Notes: generated by a model not told the origin, from the sequence alone. A DNA stretch of 64,000 nt from Clostridia bacterium (GCA_017625035.1 JAGALX010000027.1:18695-82694), one strand, 5' to 3'; positions 42,601-50,791 are shown, numbered from the stretch's first letter. A program made the numbers and translations.

Positions 42601-44728
42601 TTGGTCTATTTCTGCAAGTCCTATGCCAGATAATAATGAATATTATATAAAATATGGGTTAGGTTATGCAAAATATATACACTCAAATAATAATATAGAT
42701 CAAGAAGTAGAGGTGTTTATACCAAAAGATGATTCTGTAAAAGTAAATTTAATTCATTTAAAAAATCTTTTACCACAAAAAAGAAAAGTGAAATTAGTAT
42801 ATTATACTAAAATGGTTTTAGGAGAAGATGATTTAATAAATAATGGATATATAGATTTAAAATTTGATTCAAAAAGTAATACAATAATTGCAAGAAATAT
42901 TATAAATAATGATTTTAAAAATTATGTTTATATTTCTTCAAGTGAGCAAATAAAATCATATACTGGAAGTAAAAAAGAATTTTTTGGAGATGGAAATTTA
43001 TCTAATCCAGATGGTGTTAAAATTTCAAAATTCTCAAATATTAATTCATTAAATTGTGATAATATAATAGCTTTAAATATAGAAATAGATTTAGAAACCT
43101 TAGAGCATAAGGACATTGCATTAGTAATAGGTGCAGAGGATAGTATAATTGATTGCAAAAATATGGCATATAAATATAGCAAAATAGATAGTTGTTATCG
43201 TGAATATGATATTGTTAGAAGATACTGGGGGAATTTAATTAATAAACTTGTTGTAAAAACTCCAAATGAGTCAATGAATATAATGGTAAATGGATGGTTA
43301 ATGTATCAAACTTTATGTAGTAGACTTTTAGGAAGAACAGGATACTATCAATCTGGTGGGGCATTTGGATTTAGAGATCAGCTTCAAGATGTAATGTGTT
43401 TAAAATATATTGATTCTGAATTTACTAAAAATCAAATAATTAAGCATAGTGAACATCAATTTATAGAAGGAGATGTTCTACACTGGTGGCATGAAGAAAC
43501 CAAAAGAGGAATAAGAACTAGGTTTTCAGATGATTTATTATGGCTTCCATATGTTACAGCAGATTATATAGAATTTACAAATGATTATTCAATTTTAGAT
43601 ATAGAAACAAATTATTTAACTGGTGATTTACTAGAAAACGGAGTAGATGAAAGATACGATTTATATAATGCATCTGAAATAAAAGAAGATATATACAATC
43701 ATTGTATTAGAGCAATAAAAAAATCTTGCAATTTTGGAGAGCATGGATTACCAAAAATAGGATCTGGAGATTGGAATGACGGATTTAGTACAGTTGGAAA
43801 CAAAGGAAATGGCGAAAGTGTGTGGCTTGGATTTTTCTTATATGATGTATTCAATAAATTTATAAATTTATGTGATTATAAAAAAGATGAAGAAAATAAA
43901 GTCTATTTTATGGAAGTATCAGAAAAATTAAAGAAAGCACTAAATACCGAGGCTTGGGATGGAAGATGGTATAAAAGAGCTTATTGTGATGATGGAAATG
44001 TTTTAGGAACAATTCATAATCAAGAATGTAGAATAGATAGCATTGCCCAAAGTTGGGCTGTAATATCAAATGCAGGAGATAATGATAAAAAATATATTGC
44101 AATGGAAAGTTTAGAAAATCATCTAATTGATAGAAATAATGGAATTATAAAATTATTAGATCCGCCTTTTGAAAACAGTAATTTGAATCCAGGATATATA
44201 AAAGCATATTTACCTGGGACAAGAGAAAATGGTGGGCAATACACACATGCTGCCATTTGGACAATAATTGCAGAATCTATATTAGGATTTGGTGATAAAG
44301 CAGTTGATTTATATAAAATGATAAATCCAATAGAACATTCAAAAACAAAAGAATTATCAAACAAATATAAAGTAGAGCCATATGTTATTGCAGCAGATGT
44401 ATACGGAGCCAGCAATTTAGCTGGTTCAGGAGGATGGACTTGGTATACAGGATCTGCCAGCTGGTATTATATATGTGCTATAAAATATATATTGGGATTA
44501 AAAATTGAAAATGGTATGCTAAGTATGAACCCTTGTATATCAAGTGATTGGAGTGAATATGAAATAAGATACAAATTTGGAGAAAGTATTTATAATATAA
44601 AGGTAAAAAATCCAAATAGAAAATGTAGTGGAGTAGATAAGTTTTATTTTAATGGTAATGAAATTAGTGATAAAATAATTAAATTAGAGGATAATAGGTT
44701 AGTAAATGAGATAGAAATAATAATGTAA
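36650..44728 (+). CDS. Cyclic beta-glucan synthase-type protein (NdvB-like, GT84-GH94)
   Basis: A 2692-residue protein, near the 2800-residue length of NdvB. Order: an N-terminal region (1-390); membrane segments near 397-445; a GT84 domain (about 470-790) with TLDSDTNLV near residue 618, DLLEGCYVRCGLASD and RLHRWIRGDYQ; more membrane segments (about 800-840 and 935-975); a glycoamylase-like domain (about 990-1400); and a GH94 phosphorylase-type C-terminus with FGFRDQLQDVM, HWWHEETKRGIRTRFSDDLLWLP and the catalytic GSGDWNDGF near residue 2370. NdvB starts, elongates and cyclises beta-1,2-glucan at the membrane. TTG 36650 follows AAGGAGTGG. No glucan transporter is adjacent. The intact 8-kb frame argues for selection. 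The linkage made here cannot be told. Confidence 0.93.
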   Translation: MKSKYKILKIGGALLDSYQLENYLQKLAADQILKSKSDKITYPIPRVKENLKFISDVYNFLNEDLKNKIPIHPAGEWILDNFYIIEKNAKMIIKDLNIKKYVNFVGIANGPNKGFARVYVLAKEIISYTDGKINGENLEQYLRAYQNKKTLSMEELWSIGTFLQISLIEKIRIICEKIYLSQMQKRKVENIVSRLVEFNNNPVFKAPAVYNLKIEESVESKYPFIEYMSYRLKKYGKKAYSYLEILEEQVNKMGSTILDCINREHFDIAAKKISVGNAIMCINALNRLNFVEIFNNINGVEEVLKQDPAKIYDKMDYKTKEYYRSVIEKMSKKTKISELYIAQKCLELAENECKKNGTESKKSHVGYYLIYDGKNELYACLLNKKNKCTNKKIKAKFYIEGISILSIILSCIIGWYLNIKINQFFIPFLIFLLLIIPLKNIIIKIIQYISGKIVKPKLIPKLDFYNGIPEEYSTMVVIPTIVKNKEKVEEIMKKLEVFYMANKSENIYFTLLGDCSSSKKENEEFDDEVIKSGTELCEKLNNKYPDEKYPKFNFIYRKRTWNNSENCYLGWERKRGLLTQFNEYILGNSNNCFAANTFETAKTENKKIPNIKYIITLDSDTNLVLNTGLELIGAMAHILNRPVLNENKTLVIDGYGIMQPRVGIGLLEARKSIFTKIFSGLAGTDSYTNAISDFYYDNFAEGIFTGKGIYDLQIFSEVLKGEIPENTVLSHDLLEGCYVRCGLASDIVLMDGYPSSYNAYKTRLHRWIRGDYQILSWILKDRLNILSKYKIIDNINRSLSEICVVLLLFVNLLIQSKTVTTLAIVSIIIPYILDFINKVLYKKNGEFNQKKYSKEINGIGAIILKIIIDISLIPDKAFLSISAGVKSLYRIIKSKKHLLEWTTAEEAEKLSKSGVLPYYLNMVPNIILGAGIFTGGWYINNILYMLIGILWLISPIIMNYISKPITEKNKYEELNKEDQKYILEVGSRTWKFFKETITEEGNFLPPDNYQENRKQKVVFRTSSTNIGLGLLSVVASYDLGYEDKENTINLLEKMIRTIEKLQKWNGHLYNWYNTKTLEPLIPRYISSVDSGNFVGYLYVLKQFLIKENDNDEKFKPLINSVDNIINNTDFSKLFDEKNGLFSIGYNIEDNKMTDSYYDLLASEARQTSLVAIAKKDVSAKHWKNLSRTLTILNKYKGLISWSGTAFEYLMPSINIKRYPNSLLDESCKFLIMSQIEYAKKLGITWGISESAFNLKDFNGNYQYKAFGIPWLGLKRGLADEMVVSSYGTILAINDIPTQVIKNLKVLQESGMYDKYGFYESIDYTPSRVEKGKNFSVVKTYMAHHQGLILLSIDNLVKNNIFQDRFFENPEIEAVDILLQERMPDNVIITKEKKEKVEKIKYIDYDYYAERIFDKKNEDINEFNLISNNDYSILIDKNGNGYSKYKNKIINRYKETDDNNQGIYFFIKNIKSKKIWSSANLNYLDKSEKYTTSFFPDKSKFSRVDENIKTTVSVVIAPEDPVEIRKIDLKNIGNEDEILEVSSIIEPVISSASQDHAHKAFNNLFLSFEIQDGIIIAKRKFRDDSENDLYLAVGLYSEDSITGEMEYELDRKNLYGRQNFGIPNLIKNSKPFSKKVESTTNPIIAYRSSIEVKSNKNSSLSLIISASENKEEVIQNVKKYMNCENIERAINLSRAQIEAKIQYLGIHGKDVSLYQRILSHMLIKCGNKDLKIDENMIYKTSELWKFGISGDNLILLATVKDIAEIEIVENLVKAFEYYKIQNMPVDLVIINEEKESYENYVKDAISEIIGNHNLLNINSNGKIFVLNNISKQDKELLKIRANLMLLGSYGKIGLQLDEYDYEYSKTLKNIKYQKKNNYSDNIISANNNSNNKINFEGLKYFNEYGGFSNDGKEYIINVNKNEKLPLAWSHILANKKFGTVLTDGMGGYTWYKNSRLNRITSWSNDPVQDSQSEVIYLQDLENKNSWSISASPMPDNNEYYIKYGLGYAKYIHSNNNIDQEVEVFIPKDDSVKVNLIHLKNLLPQKRKVKLVYYTKMVLGEDDLINNGYIDLKFDSKSNTIIARNIINNDFKNYVYISSSEQIKSYTGSKKEFFGDGNLSNPDGVKISKFSNINSLNCDNIIALNIEIDLETLEHKDIALVIGAEDSIIDCKNMAYKYSKIDSCYREYDIVRRYWGNLINKLVVKTPNESMNIMVNGWLMYQTLCSRLLGRTGYYQSGGAFGFRDQLQDVMCLKYIDSEFTKNQIIKHSEHQFIEGDVLHWWHEETKRGIRTRFSDDLLWLPYVTADYIEFTNDYSILDIETNYLTGDLLENGVDERYDLYNASEIKEDIYNHCIRAIKKSCNFGEHGLPKIGSGDWNDGFSTVGNKGNGESVWLGFFLYDVFNKFINLCDYKKDEENKVYFMEVSEKLKKALNTEAWDGRWYKRAYCDDGNVLGTIHNQECRIDSIAQSWAVISNAGDNDKKYIAMESLENHLIDRNNGIIKLLDPPFENSNLNPGYIKAYLPGTRENGGQYTHAAIWTIIAESILGFGDKAVDLYKMINPIEHSKTKELSNKYKVEPYVIAADVYGASNLAGSGGWTWYTGSASWYYICAIKYILGLKIENGMLSMNPCISSDWSEYEIRYKFGESIYNIKVKNPNRKCSGVDKFYFNGNEISDKIIKLEDNRLVNEIEIIM

Positions 44729-44753
44729 AAGTTTTAGAGGGAATTTTGGGGGC

Positions 44754-44881
44754 TGGGATTTGGGGACGGTTCTCTTTTCCCATTTTTTGGAATTGGGGAC
44801 AGTGCACATTGTGGACGTGAAAAAATTTTAAGACTGTCCCAAATTCCAAAAATGGGAAAAGAGAACCGTCCCCAAATCCCA
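44754..44881. repeat. Family A paired palindrome after the glucan synthase
   Basis: Two inverted family A arms (44754-44803 and 44833-44881) around a loop that starts with GCACATTGTGGACGTGAAAA, a family B core. Pairing extends weakly outward to about 44739 and 44899. It may also serve as a terminator. Confidence 0.85.
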
Positions 44882-44904
44882 CCTCAAAAAAATTCCTAAA
44901 AAAC

Positions 44905-44933
44905 TTGTATTAAATTATTTATTATGATATAAA
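44905..44933 (+). promoter_or_regulatory. Promoter of the response regulator gene
   Basis: TTGTAT (44905-44910), 17 bp, TATAAA (44928-44933). Confidence 0.6.
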
Positions 44934-44971
44934 TATTAGTAGTTAAATTATATAGAAGGGGAGGGCTTTCA

Positions 44972-45751
44972 TTGGAAAATAGCGAAGAAAATAGCAAAGA
45001 AAAGATAAGAGAAAAGTTAATAAAAGAAAAAAGCAAAAAAACAGTTTTAGTAGTTGATGATGAAAAGCCAATTGTAGATATATTAGTATATAATTTAAAA
45101 AAAGAGGGCTATAACACATTAGAAGCAAATGATGGCGAAGAAGCTATAAAAATTGTTAGTGAAAAAAGACCAGATTTAGTCTTATTAGATATAATGTTAC
45201 CAAAAATGGATGGCTTAACTGTATGTCAAAGAATAAGACATAATTACAATATACCAATTATAATGTTATCTGCAAAAGATGAAGAAATTGACAAAATATT
45301 AGGATTAGAGCTTGGCGCAGACGATTATATCACTAAACCATTTAGTGTAAGAGAATTAATTGCCAGAGTAAAAGCTAACTTAAGAAAAAATGACAATGAT
45401 TATAGCAAAATTATTGAAATTGAAAACAAAGAAGAAGAACATATTCCTAACGAAATTTCTGTTGGTGATTTATATTTAGATTTAGATAAATTCGAAGTAA
45501 AAGTAAGAGGAAAAATAATAGATTTAACATTAAGAGAATTTGAAGTACTAAAATATTTAGCAAAACAACCAGGTCAAGTTGTAACAAGAGAAACCTTACT
45601 AGAAAAAGTATGGGGATATGAATATTATGGAGATATAAGAACTGTAGACGTAACTGTAAGAAGAATTAGAGAAAAAATTGAACAAGATACATCTACTCCA
45701 AAAATTTTAATAACTAAAAGAAGTGTTGGTTATTATATTGCTTCAAAATAA
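44972..45751 (+). CDS. OmpR/PhoB-family response regulator (WalR/PhoP-like)
   Basis: A 259-residue response regulator. The receiver has the acidic pair in VLVVDDEKP, phospho-acceptor Asp73 in [13 protein letters not shown], and the Lys in ADDYITKPF. The C-terminal winged helix has [29 protein letters not shown] and [15 protein letters not shown]. An unusual charged 24-residue N-terminal extension precedes the receiver when TTG 44972 is used; that TTG follows GAAGGGGAGGG, so it is the likely start. The histidine kinase follows after a terminator-like hairpin. Wall homeostasis (WalRK) or phosphate control (PhoPR) are the likely roles. Confidence 0.93.
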   Translation: MENSEENSKEKIREKLIKEKSKKTVLVVDDEKPIVDILVYNLKKEGYNTLEANDGEEAIKIVSEKRPDLVLLDIMLPKMDGLTVCQRIRHNYNIPIIMLSAKDEEIDKILGLELGADDYITKPFSVRELIARVKANLRKNDNDYSKIIEIENKEEEHIPNEISVGDLYLDLDKFEVKVRGKIIDLTLREFEVLKYLAKQPGQVVTRETLLEKVWGYEYYGDIRTVDVTVRRIREKIEQDTSTPKILITKRSVGYYIASK

Positions 45752-45759
45752 AATTTTTT

Positions 45760-45789
45760 AAAGTGGAAAAAACATTTTTTCCACTTTTT
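45760..45789 (+). terminator. Hairpin between response regulator and kinase
   Basis: AAAGTGGAAAAA with TTTTTCCACTTT. A T run follows only briefly. It may attenuate kinase expression relative to the regulator. Confidence 0.6.
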
Positions 45790-45863
45790 AACAATGTTTT
45801 GTTTTATAAGACAAGTTACCGAGAAATATGCAGAATTCAAAATTCTTTTTAAGGAGTAAACTT

Positions 45864-47309
45864 ATGAAAAATATTCAATTTAAAATAACTGCGATAATGA
45901 TAGGTATAGGTTCGATATTATTATCGCTTATTAGTATAGTTAATTTTGTAAATTATAAAAATATAGAAAGTCAAATCAATTCAGAGGGTGTTCAAAAGGC
46001 GATAAATTCAGGTATTACAATATCGAGTATAGCGTGTATAATTGCTATTCTAATATTTGTAATTTTTGCAGTAATATTAGTAAATAATATTTTAAAATTA
46101 ATAACAAAACCTTTTTCAAATATAGTAGATAAAGCTGGTCATTTTGATGATGAAAATACTGGTGAAATAAAATACTTAGAAGAGGGAAAGAAGAACACAG
46201 AGGATAAATTTTCAAAAACAATAACATCTATGACAGAAGAGTTGAAGCAAAACTTAAAAGTTGTTAATAAACAAAAAAATCAAGTTGAAGCTATTTTATT
46301 GCATATAACTGATGGAATTATATCTTTTGATTTAGACGGAAATGTTACATATATAAATCCGGCAGCGATTAACTTTTTTGGATTAGATAAAGATGATAAT
46401 ACGTTTAATAAAATCTTTGAAAAAATTGATTTAGATGTTAATTTAGAAAAAATAGTTTATTTGGATGATTTTACATCATCTGAACAAAAAGTTTTTATAA
46501 ACGAAAAATATATTAATATTTTTTTTGCACCATTTAAAGATTCTAAAAACATACCAAATGGTATTATAATTCTTCTTCAAGATATAACTGAGCATGTTAA
46601 ACTTGATAATATGCGAAAAGAGTTTGTTGCTGATGTATCACATGAGCTTAAAACACCTATTACATCAATAATAGGATATGCAGACACTCTTTTAGAAAGC
46701 GAATATGATAAAGATACACAAATGCAATTTTTGAATGTAATTTCATCAGAATCAAGACGTATGGCAAAGTTAGTTACAGATTTACTTACCTTATCACGAT
46801 ATGATAATAATAAAAATAGATTTGAAAAAGCAGAAATCAATTTAGGTGAGTTAACAAAAAAATGTTTACAAAATCTTGAAATGGAAATTGAAAAGAAAAA
46901 ACATAAAGTTGAGTGTTTTGTAACAGCAGATGTACCTCTCGTAAAAGCTGATAAATATGGAGTTGAAAGAGTCATATTAAATATATTAACAAATAGTATA
47001 AAATATACTCAAGAAAATGGTAATATTAAAATTTATGTAGGTTTTGTTTATAATGATGCATATATAAAAGTTATAGATAATGGAATTGGAATTCCAGAAA
47101 AAGATTTACCTAGAATTTTCGAAAGATTCTACCGAGTTGATAAAGCAAGAACAAGAGAATTGGGGGGTACAGGACTTGGACTTGCAATTGCAAAAGAAAT
47201 AATTGAACAGAATAATGGAAGTATAGACATAAAAAGCGAATTTGGTAAGGGAACAGAGGTTGTTCTTAGAATACCTGTAAAAAATAGAGAAGTTATTGAA
47301 AAAGAATAA
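45864..47309 (+). CDS. Sensor histidine kinase (WalK/PhoR-like)
   Basis: A 481-residue kinase. Membrane segments at about 8-30 and 50-74 leave only about 20 residues outside, too small for a ligand domain. A linker, then a PAS domain (about 140-245: ITDGIISFDLDGNVTYINPAA), HisKA with the phospho-acceptor His260 in ADVSHELKTPITSIIGY, and HATPase_c with NILTNSIKYT, DNGIGIPEKDLPRIFERFYR and GGTGLGLAIAKEI. ATG 45864 follows AAGGAG. Pairs with the upstream regulator. The short outside loop suggests sensing in or below the membrane. Confidence 0.94.
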   Translation: MKNIQFKITAIMIGIGSILLSLISIVNFVNYKNIESQINSEGVQKAINSGITISSIACIIAILIFVIFAVILVNNILKLITKPFSNIVDKAGHFDDENTGEIKYLEEGKKNTEDKFSKTITSMTEELKQNLKVVNKQKNQVEAILLHITDGIISFDLDGNVTYINPAAINFFGLDKDDNTFNKIFEKIDLDVNLEKIVYLDDFTSSEQKVFINEKYINIFFAPFKDSKNIPNGIIILLQDITEHVKLDNMRKEFVADVSHELKTPITSIIGYADTLLESEYDKDTQMQFLNVISSESRRMAKLVTDLLTLSRYDNNKNRFEKAEINLGELTKKCLQNLEMEIEKKKHKVECFVTADVPLVKADKYGVERVILNILTNSIKYTQENGNIKIYVGFVYNDAYIKVIDNGIGIPEKDLPRIFERFYRVDKARTRELGGTGLGLAIAKEIIEQNNGSIDIKSEFGKGTEVVLRIPVKNREVIEKE

Positions 47310-47350
47310 CTTTTATACTATAATATTGTTGTAAAATATGATTTTTATGT

Positions 47351-47385
47351 TAGTAACTTAAGTATTTTTAATTCTTAAGTTACTA
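47351..47385. terminator. Inverted repeat between kinase and lepB
   Basis: TAGTAACTTAAG (47351-47362) with CTTAAGTTACTA (47374-47385), a perfect 12-bp stem without a T run. Terminator or operator. Confidence 0.5.
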
Positions 47386-47426
47386 ATATTGTAATATAAT
47401 TTGAAAGGAACATAAAAAATATACGA

Positions 47427-48059
47427 ATGAAAATTTTTTTTAAAAATGTTGTAGGATGGTTAATAAGCGTTTGCATTGCCTTTGTTATTGTTTTTTTACT
47501 AAAAACATTTATTGGAATGCCAACAACTGTAAAAGGTACATCAATGGCTCCATCTTTTTTTCCAAACGAAAAACTTTTATTAAGCACATGGTCAACTAAT
47601 TTTGATAAAGTTCCAGAAAGAGGCGAAGTAATCACTTTTGAGGCTCCTAGTATAACTTTAATAAAAAACGCTGATTTATCTAATCCAGTTGCAGTATATA
47701 ATGAAGATTCAAGAAGTTTTTTTGAAAAAGTTGCATATTACGGCTTAGGAATTACAAAATCAAGCTATATAAAAAGAGTCATTGGCTTACCAGGAGATCA
47801 CATAGAAATAAAAGATGGCTATGTATATGTAAATGGAATACTATTAGAAGAATCATATGTTAATAAAGCACTAAAAACAGATATGTCATTAGGTGGAGAA
47901 TTTTCTGATATAGTAGTTCCAGAAGGCCATGTATATGTACTTGGAGATAATAGAACATCATCAGCAGATTCAAGAAGATTTGGATGTATTCCAACTAGTA
48001 AAATAGAAGGAAAAGTAGCACTTAGATGGTGGCCACTAAATAAATTAGGATCAGTATAG
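47427..48059 (+). CDS. lepB: Signal peptidase I
   Basis: A 210-residue type I signal peptidase with one N-terminal membrane segment (about 8-28). The catalytic serine is Ser39 in VKGTSMAPSF and the general base Lys116 in SYIKRVIGLPGD; box E is VYVLGDNRTSSADSRRFG. It cleaves signal peptides from exported proteins and would process the secreted proteins seen at 21-26 kb. The ATG is 16 bases from the nearest GAAAGGA, so initiation may be weak. The lepB stop and the next gene are closely linked. Confidence 0.95.
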   Translation: MKIFFKNVVGWLISVCIAFVIVFLLKTFIGMPTTVKGTSMAPSFFPNEKLLLSTWSTNFDKVPERGEVITFEAPSITLIKNADLSNPVAVYNEDSRSFFEKVAYYGLGITKSSYIKRVIGLPGDHIEIKDGYVYVNGILLEESYVNKALKTDMSLGGEFSDIVVPEGHVYVLGDNRTSSADSRRFGCIPTSKIEGKVALRWWPLNKLGSV

Positions 48060-48073
48060 TGAGGTATTTTAAG

Positions 48074-48973
48074 TTGAGCTTTAATAATTTAATTGGTAAT
48101 GATAAAATAAAAAATGTATTAAATGAATCTATAAAAAATGAAAATATATTACATAGTTATTTATTTTATGGAGTAGAAGGAATTGGTAAAAAATTATTTG
48201 CAATGAATTTTGCAAAAATGATTTTATGTAATAATAAAAATAATAAACCATGTGAAGAATGCAAATCATGTATCGAATTTGAAACTAAAAATAATCCCGA
48301 TTTTTTCCATATAGAGCCTGAAGGAAATTCGATTAAAATAGATCAAATAAGGCAAATGCAAAAAAATATTTTAGAAAAACCTATAAATAGTTCAAAAAAA
48401 GTTTATATAATAGATAATGCAGATTCAATGACAAAAGAAGCACAAAATTGCTTATTAAAAACATTAGAAGAGCCTCAAAAATTTATTGTAATAATATTAA
48501 TAGCATCAAATGAAAATAACATTTTAGCAACTGTAAAATCAAGATGTACAAAAATGTATTTTCAAAAACTAACAGATGCAGATATAAAAAAATTTCTAAA
48601 TGAAAAATTTTCCACTACAAATTTAGATGAAAATATGCTAAAATTATGTAATGGAAGTATAAGCAAAAGTATAAAAGTGATAGAAAAAACATCAATTCTT
48701 AACCAAATAAAATCAATTGTAGATTTACTTGATTCGAATAATGAATTAGATATTATAAATCAAAATGAAGTTTTTTATAATAATAAAGACGATGTTTATT
48801 TATTATTAGATTATATGTATGTTTTATTATTTGAAAAAATCAATACTAATAAATTAAATAAAAATTATTATATTAATGCAATGGAATTAGTTCAAAATAC
48901 AAAAAACAAATTATTCAATAGTAATAATTATGATATGACAATTGATAATATGTTAATAAAATTAGGAAAATAA
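48074..48973 (+). CDS. holB: DNA polymerase III delta-prime subunit
   Basis: A 299-residue clamp-loader subunit. It has FNNLIGNDKIKNVL, HSYLFYGVEGIGKKLFA (a Walker A-like loop), a zinc site with CEECKSCIEFE, then IDNADSMTKEAQNCLLKTLEEPQKFIVIIL and SRCTKMYF with the sensor 1 region. TTG 48074 sits 9 bases after GAGG; GTG 48059 overlaps the lepB stop and is also possible. ricT follows 16 bp later, the usual holB-ricT order in Firmicutes. The C-terminal collar domain is divergent, as is common. Confidence 0.9.
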   Translation: MSFNNLIGNDKIKNVLNESIKNENILHSYLFYGVEGIGKKLFAMNFAKMILCNNKNNKPCEECKSCIEFETKNNPDFFHIEPEGNSIKIDQIRQMQKNILEKPINSSKKVYIIDNADSMTKEAQNCLLKTLEEPQKFIVIILIASNENNILATVKSRCTKMYFQKLTDADIKKFLNEKFSTTNLDENMLKLCNGSISKSIKVIEKTSILNQIKSIVDLLDSNNELDIINQNEVFYNNKDDVYLLLDYMYVLLFEKINTNKLNKNYYINAMELVQNTKNKLFNSNNYDMTIDNMLIKLGK

Positions 48974-48989
48974 AGGGGTAGGTAAATTA

Positions 48990-49913
48990 ATGAAAAAAAT
49001 TATAGGGGTAAAATTTAAAAGACCCGGAAAAATATATTTTTTTGATCCAGGCGATTTTGAAATAAACAAAAATGATAGTGTAATTGTAGAAACTGCAATG
49101 GGAGAAGAACTTGGATATGTAGTAGTTCCCAAAAGAGAAATAGAAGAATCAAAAATAAATAGTCCATTAAAAAAAGTTATACGAATTGCAACACAAGAAG
49201 ATTTAAATTCATTAGAAAAATATAAAAGCAAAGAGCCAGAAGCTTTAAAAATATGTAAAGAAAAAATAAAAAAATACAAATTAGATATGAATTTAATTGG
49301 TGTTGAATATAAATTTGATGGAAGCAAAATTTTATTTTATTTCACAGCTGATGGTAGAATAGACTTTAGAGATTTAGTAAAAGATTTAGCAAGTGTTTTT
49401 AAAACACGAATTGAATTAAGACAAATAGGGGTAAGAGATGAAGTAAAACGAATTGGCGGAAATGGTGTTTGTGGTAGAGAATTATGTTGTTGTTCTTTTT
49501 TAGATAACTTTGAAACGGTTTCAATTAAAATGGCAAAAGAGCAAAACATAGCATTAAACCCTTCAAAAATTTCAGGTAATTGTGGGCGTTTAATGTGTTG
49601 TTTAAAATATGAGCAAGATGTTTATACTGAAAAATTATCAAAGCTACCAAAAGTAGGAGCAATTGTCAAAACTCCTTCTGGAGAAGGAACTGTAGAAGGT
49701 GTAGAAATTCTAAAAGAAATAATAAAGGTTAAAATTAAAGATGGCGAAGATTTTTGTTATAAAAAATTTGAGGTTAAAGATATAACTATAATAAAAGAAT
49801 CTAAGAACAATTTCATTAATAAGGAAGAAAAAGAAAATTTTAAAGAGCTTCAAGAGCTAGAAAAATTAGAAAAATTAGACCAAAAAAATAAAAATCAAAA
49901 TGACGAAATATAG
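48990..49913 (+). CDS. ricT: RicT/YaaT, PSP1-domain regulator
   Basis: A 307-residue PSP1-domain protein. It has FKRPGKIYFFDPG at the start, GVRDEVKRIGGNGVCGRELCC, CCCSFLDNF and KISGNCGRLMCCLKYE; the cysteine clusters are those that carry iron-sulfur centres in the RicAFT complex. That complex promotes RNase Y-dependent mRNA processing and sporulation and competence in Bacillus. AGGGGTAGG precedes ATG 48990. The C-terminal 40 residues are a charged, repetitive tail. Confidence 0.93.
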   Translation: MKKIIGVKFKRPGKIYFFDPGDFEINKNDSVIVETAMGEELGYVVVPKREIEESKINSPLKKVIRIATQEDLNSLEKYKSKEPEALKICKEKIKKYKLDMNLIGVEYKFDGSKILFYFTADGRIDFRDLVKDLASVFKTRIELRQIGVRDEVKRIGGNGVCGRELCCCSFLDNFETVSIKMAKEQNIALNPSKISGNCGRLMCCLKYEQDVYTEKLSKLPKVGAIVKTPSGEGTVEGVEILKEIIKVKIKDGEDFCYKKFEVKDITIIKESKNNFINKEEKENFKELQELEKLEKLDQKNKNQNDEI

Positions 49914-49944
49914 TAATTTAAGCATTTGAAAGGTGGTGAATATA

Positions 49945-50115
49945 ATGGCATATAAAATTTCAGAAAAATGTATATCTTGTGGAGCTTGTGCTGCACAATG
50001 TCCTATGGAATGTATCCACCAAGGTGATGAAAGATATGTAATAGATGAGAATGTATGTATATCTTGCGGAACTTGCGCTGGTGTTTGTCCAGTTGGTGCG
50101 CCTGAGGAAGAATAA
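49945..50115 (+). CDS. 2[4Fe-4S] ferredoxin
   Basis: A 56-residue clostridial-type ferredoxin with two cluster motifs, CISCGACAAQCP and CISCGTCAGVCP. It is a low-potential electron carrier, a natural acceptor for the PorGDAB enzyme and for other anaerobic redox enzymes. ATG 49945 follows AAAGGTGGTG. Single gene with its own terminator. Confidence 0.97.
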   Translation: MAYKISEKCISCGACAAQCPMECIHQGDERYVIDENVCISCGTCAGVCPVGAPEEE

Positions 50116-50120
50116 TAAAT

Positions 50121-50167
50121 AAAACGGAAAATTGATAAATAATAAAATATCAATTTTCCGTTTTTGT
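50121..50167 (+). terminator. Terminator after the ferredoxin gene
   Basis: AAACGGAAAATTGAT with ATCAATTTTCCGTTT, then T. Confidence 0.9.
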
Positions 50168-50382
50168 ATTATAATAGGAAAGTTCAATATAAGAGTAAAG
50201 TTTAACTAATAATACTTTCTTTTGAAAATAAAATCTCAATTTATCTTCACTTTGTGTTGCGAAACTAAAAAGTTTCATAGTGTTTAGTATTATAAAAAAA
50301 CATTGCACATAAATTTTTGCAAAATTTGGCGCACGAACAATTATAAGCTATTCTTACAGGTAGAATTATGAGCAATTACTAG

Positions 50383-50424
50383 TTACTATTATGAAAACAA
50401 GAATCAAGGTTTTCATAATAGTAA
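50383..50424. repeat. Perfect 16-bp inverted repeat upstream of rpsT
   Basis: TTACTATTATGAAAAC (50383-50398) and GTTTTCATAATAGTAA (50409-50424), 10-base loop. It lies 30 bp before the rpsT promoter; no T run. Role unknown. Confidence 0.6.
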
Positions 50425-50454
50425 GAACTAATTTAAATATTTATGGTAAACCAC

Positions 50455-50483
50455 TTGCAAAATCAATTTAATTATGGTAGAAT
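50455..50483 (+). promoter_or_regulatory. Sigma-A promoter of rpsT
   Basis: TTGCAA (50455-50460), 17 bp, TAGAAT (50478-50483). Confidence 0.75.
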
Positions 50484-50524
50484 AGCATTTGTTAAAACTA
50501 AGAGAGCAAGAGGAGGTGCAATAA

Positions 50525-50791
50525 ATGCCAAATATCAAATCAGCAAAAAAACGTGTATTAGTTATCGAAAAGAAAACTGAAAGAAACAACATGATTAAAT
50601 CAGGATACAAATCAGCTGTTAAAAAATTTGAACAATCTTTAGAAAATAACAATGCAGAAGAGACAAAAGTATTATTCTCAGAAGCAACAAAAAAAATAGA
50701 TCAAGCTTGTACAAAAGGTGTTTTAACAAAAAACACAGCAGCTAGAAAAAAATCAAATTTATCAAAAAAATTAAATGCAACAAATGCATAA
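50525..50791 (+). CDS. rpsT: 30S ribosomal protein S20
   Basis: An 88-residue basic, helical S20: PNIKSAKKRVLVIEKKTERN, then ATKKIDQACTKGVLTKNTAARKKSNLSKKLN. It binds 16S rRNA early in 30S assembly. AGGAGG precedes ATG 50525. The gene is single, with its own promoter and terminator, as is usual. Confidence 0.97.
   Translation: MPNIKSAKKRVLVIEKKTERNNMIKSGYKSAVKKFEQSLENNNAEETKVLFSEATKKIDQACTKGVLTKNTAARKKSNLSKKLNATNA

Larger units (their letters stand above)
50116..50524. other. 409-bp region upstream of rpsT
   Basis: Holds the ferredoxin terminator, a small ATTCT/AGAAT hairpin near 50350, a perfect 16-bp stem-loop (50383-50424), and the rpsT promoter. No gene is seen. Confidence 0.5.

Noticed and set aside
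12455..45830. Similar 20-bp strings TACCGNGAAATATGNAGAAT at about 12457 and 45810
   Set aside because: 18 of 20 bases match, but there are only two copies, in different contexts and without shared structure; it may be chance or an old remnant.
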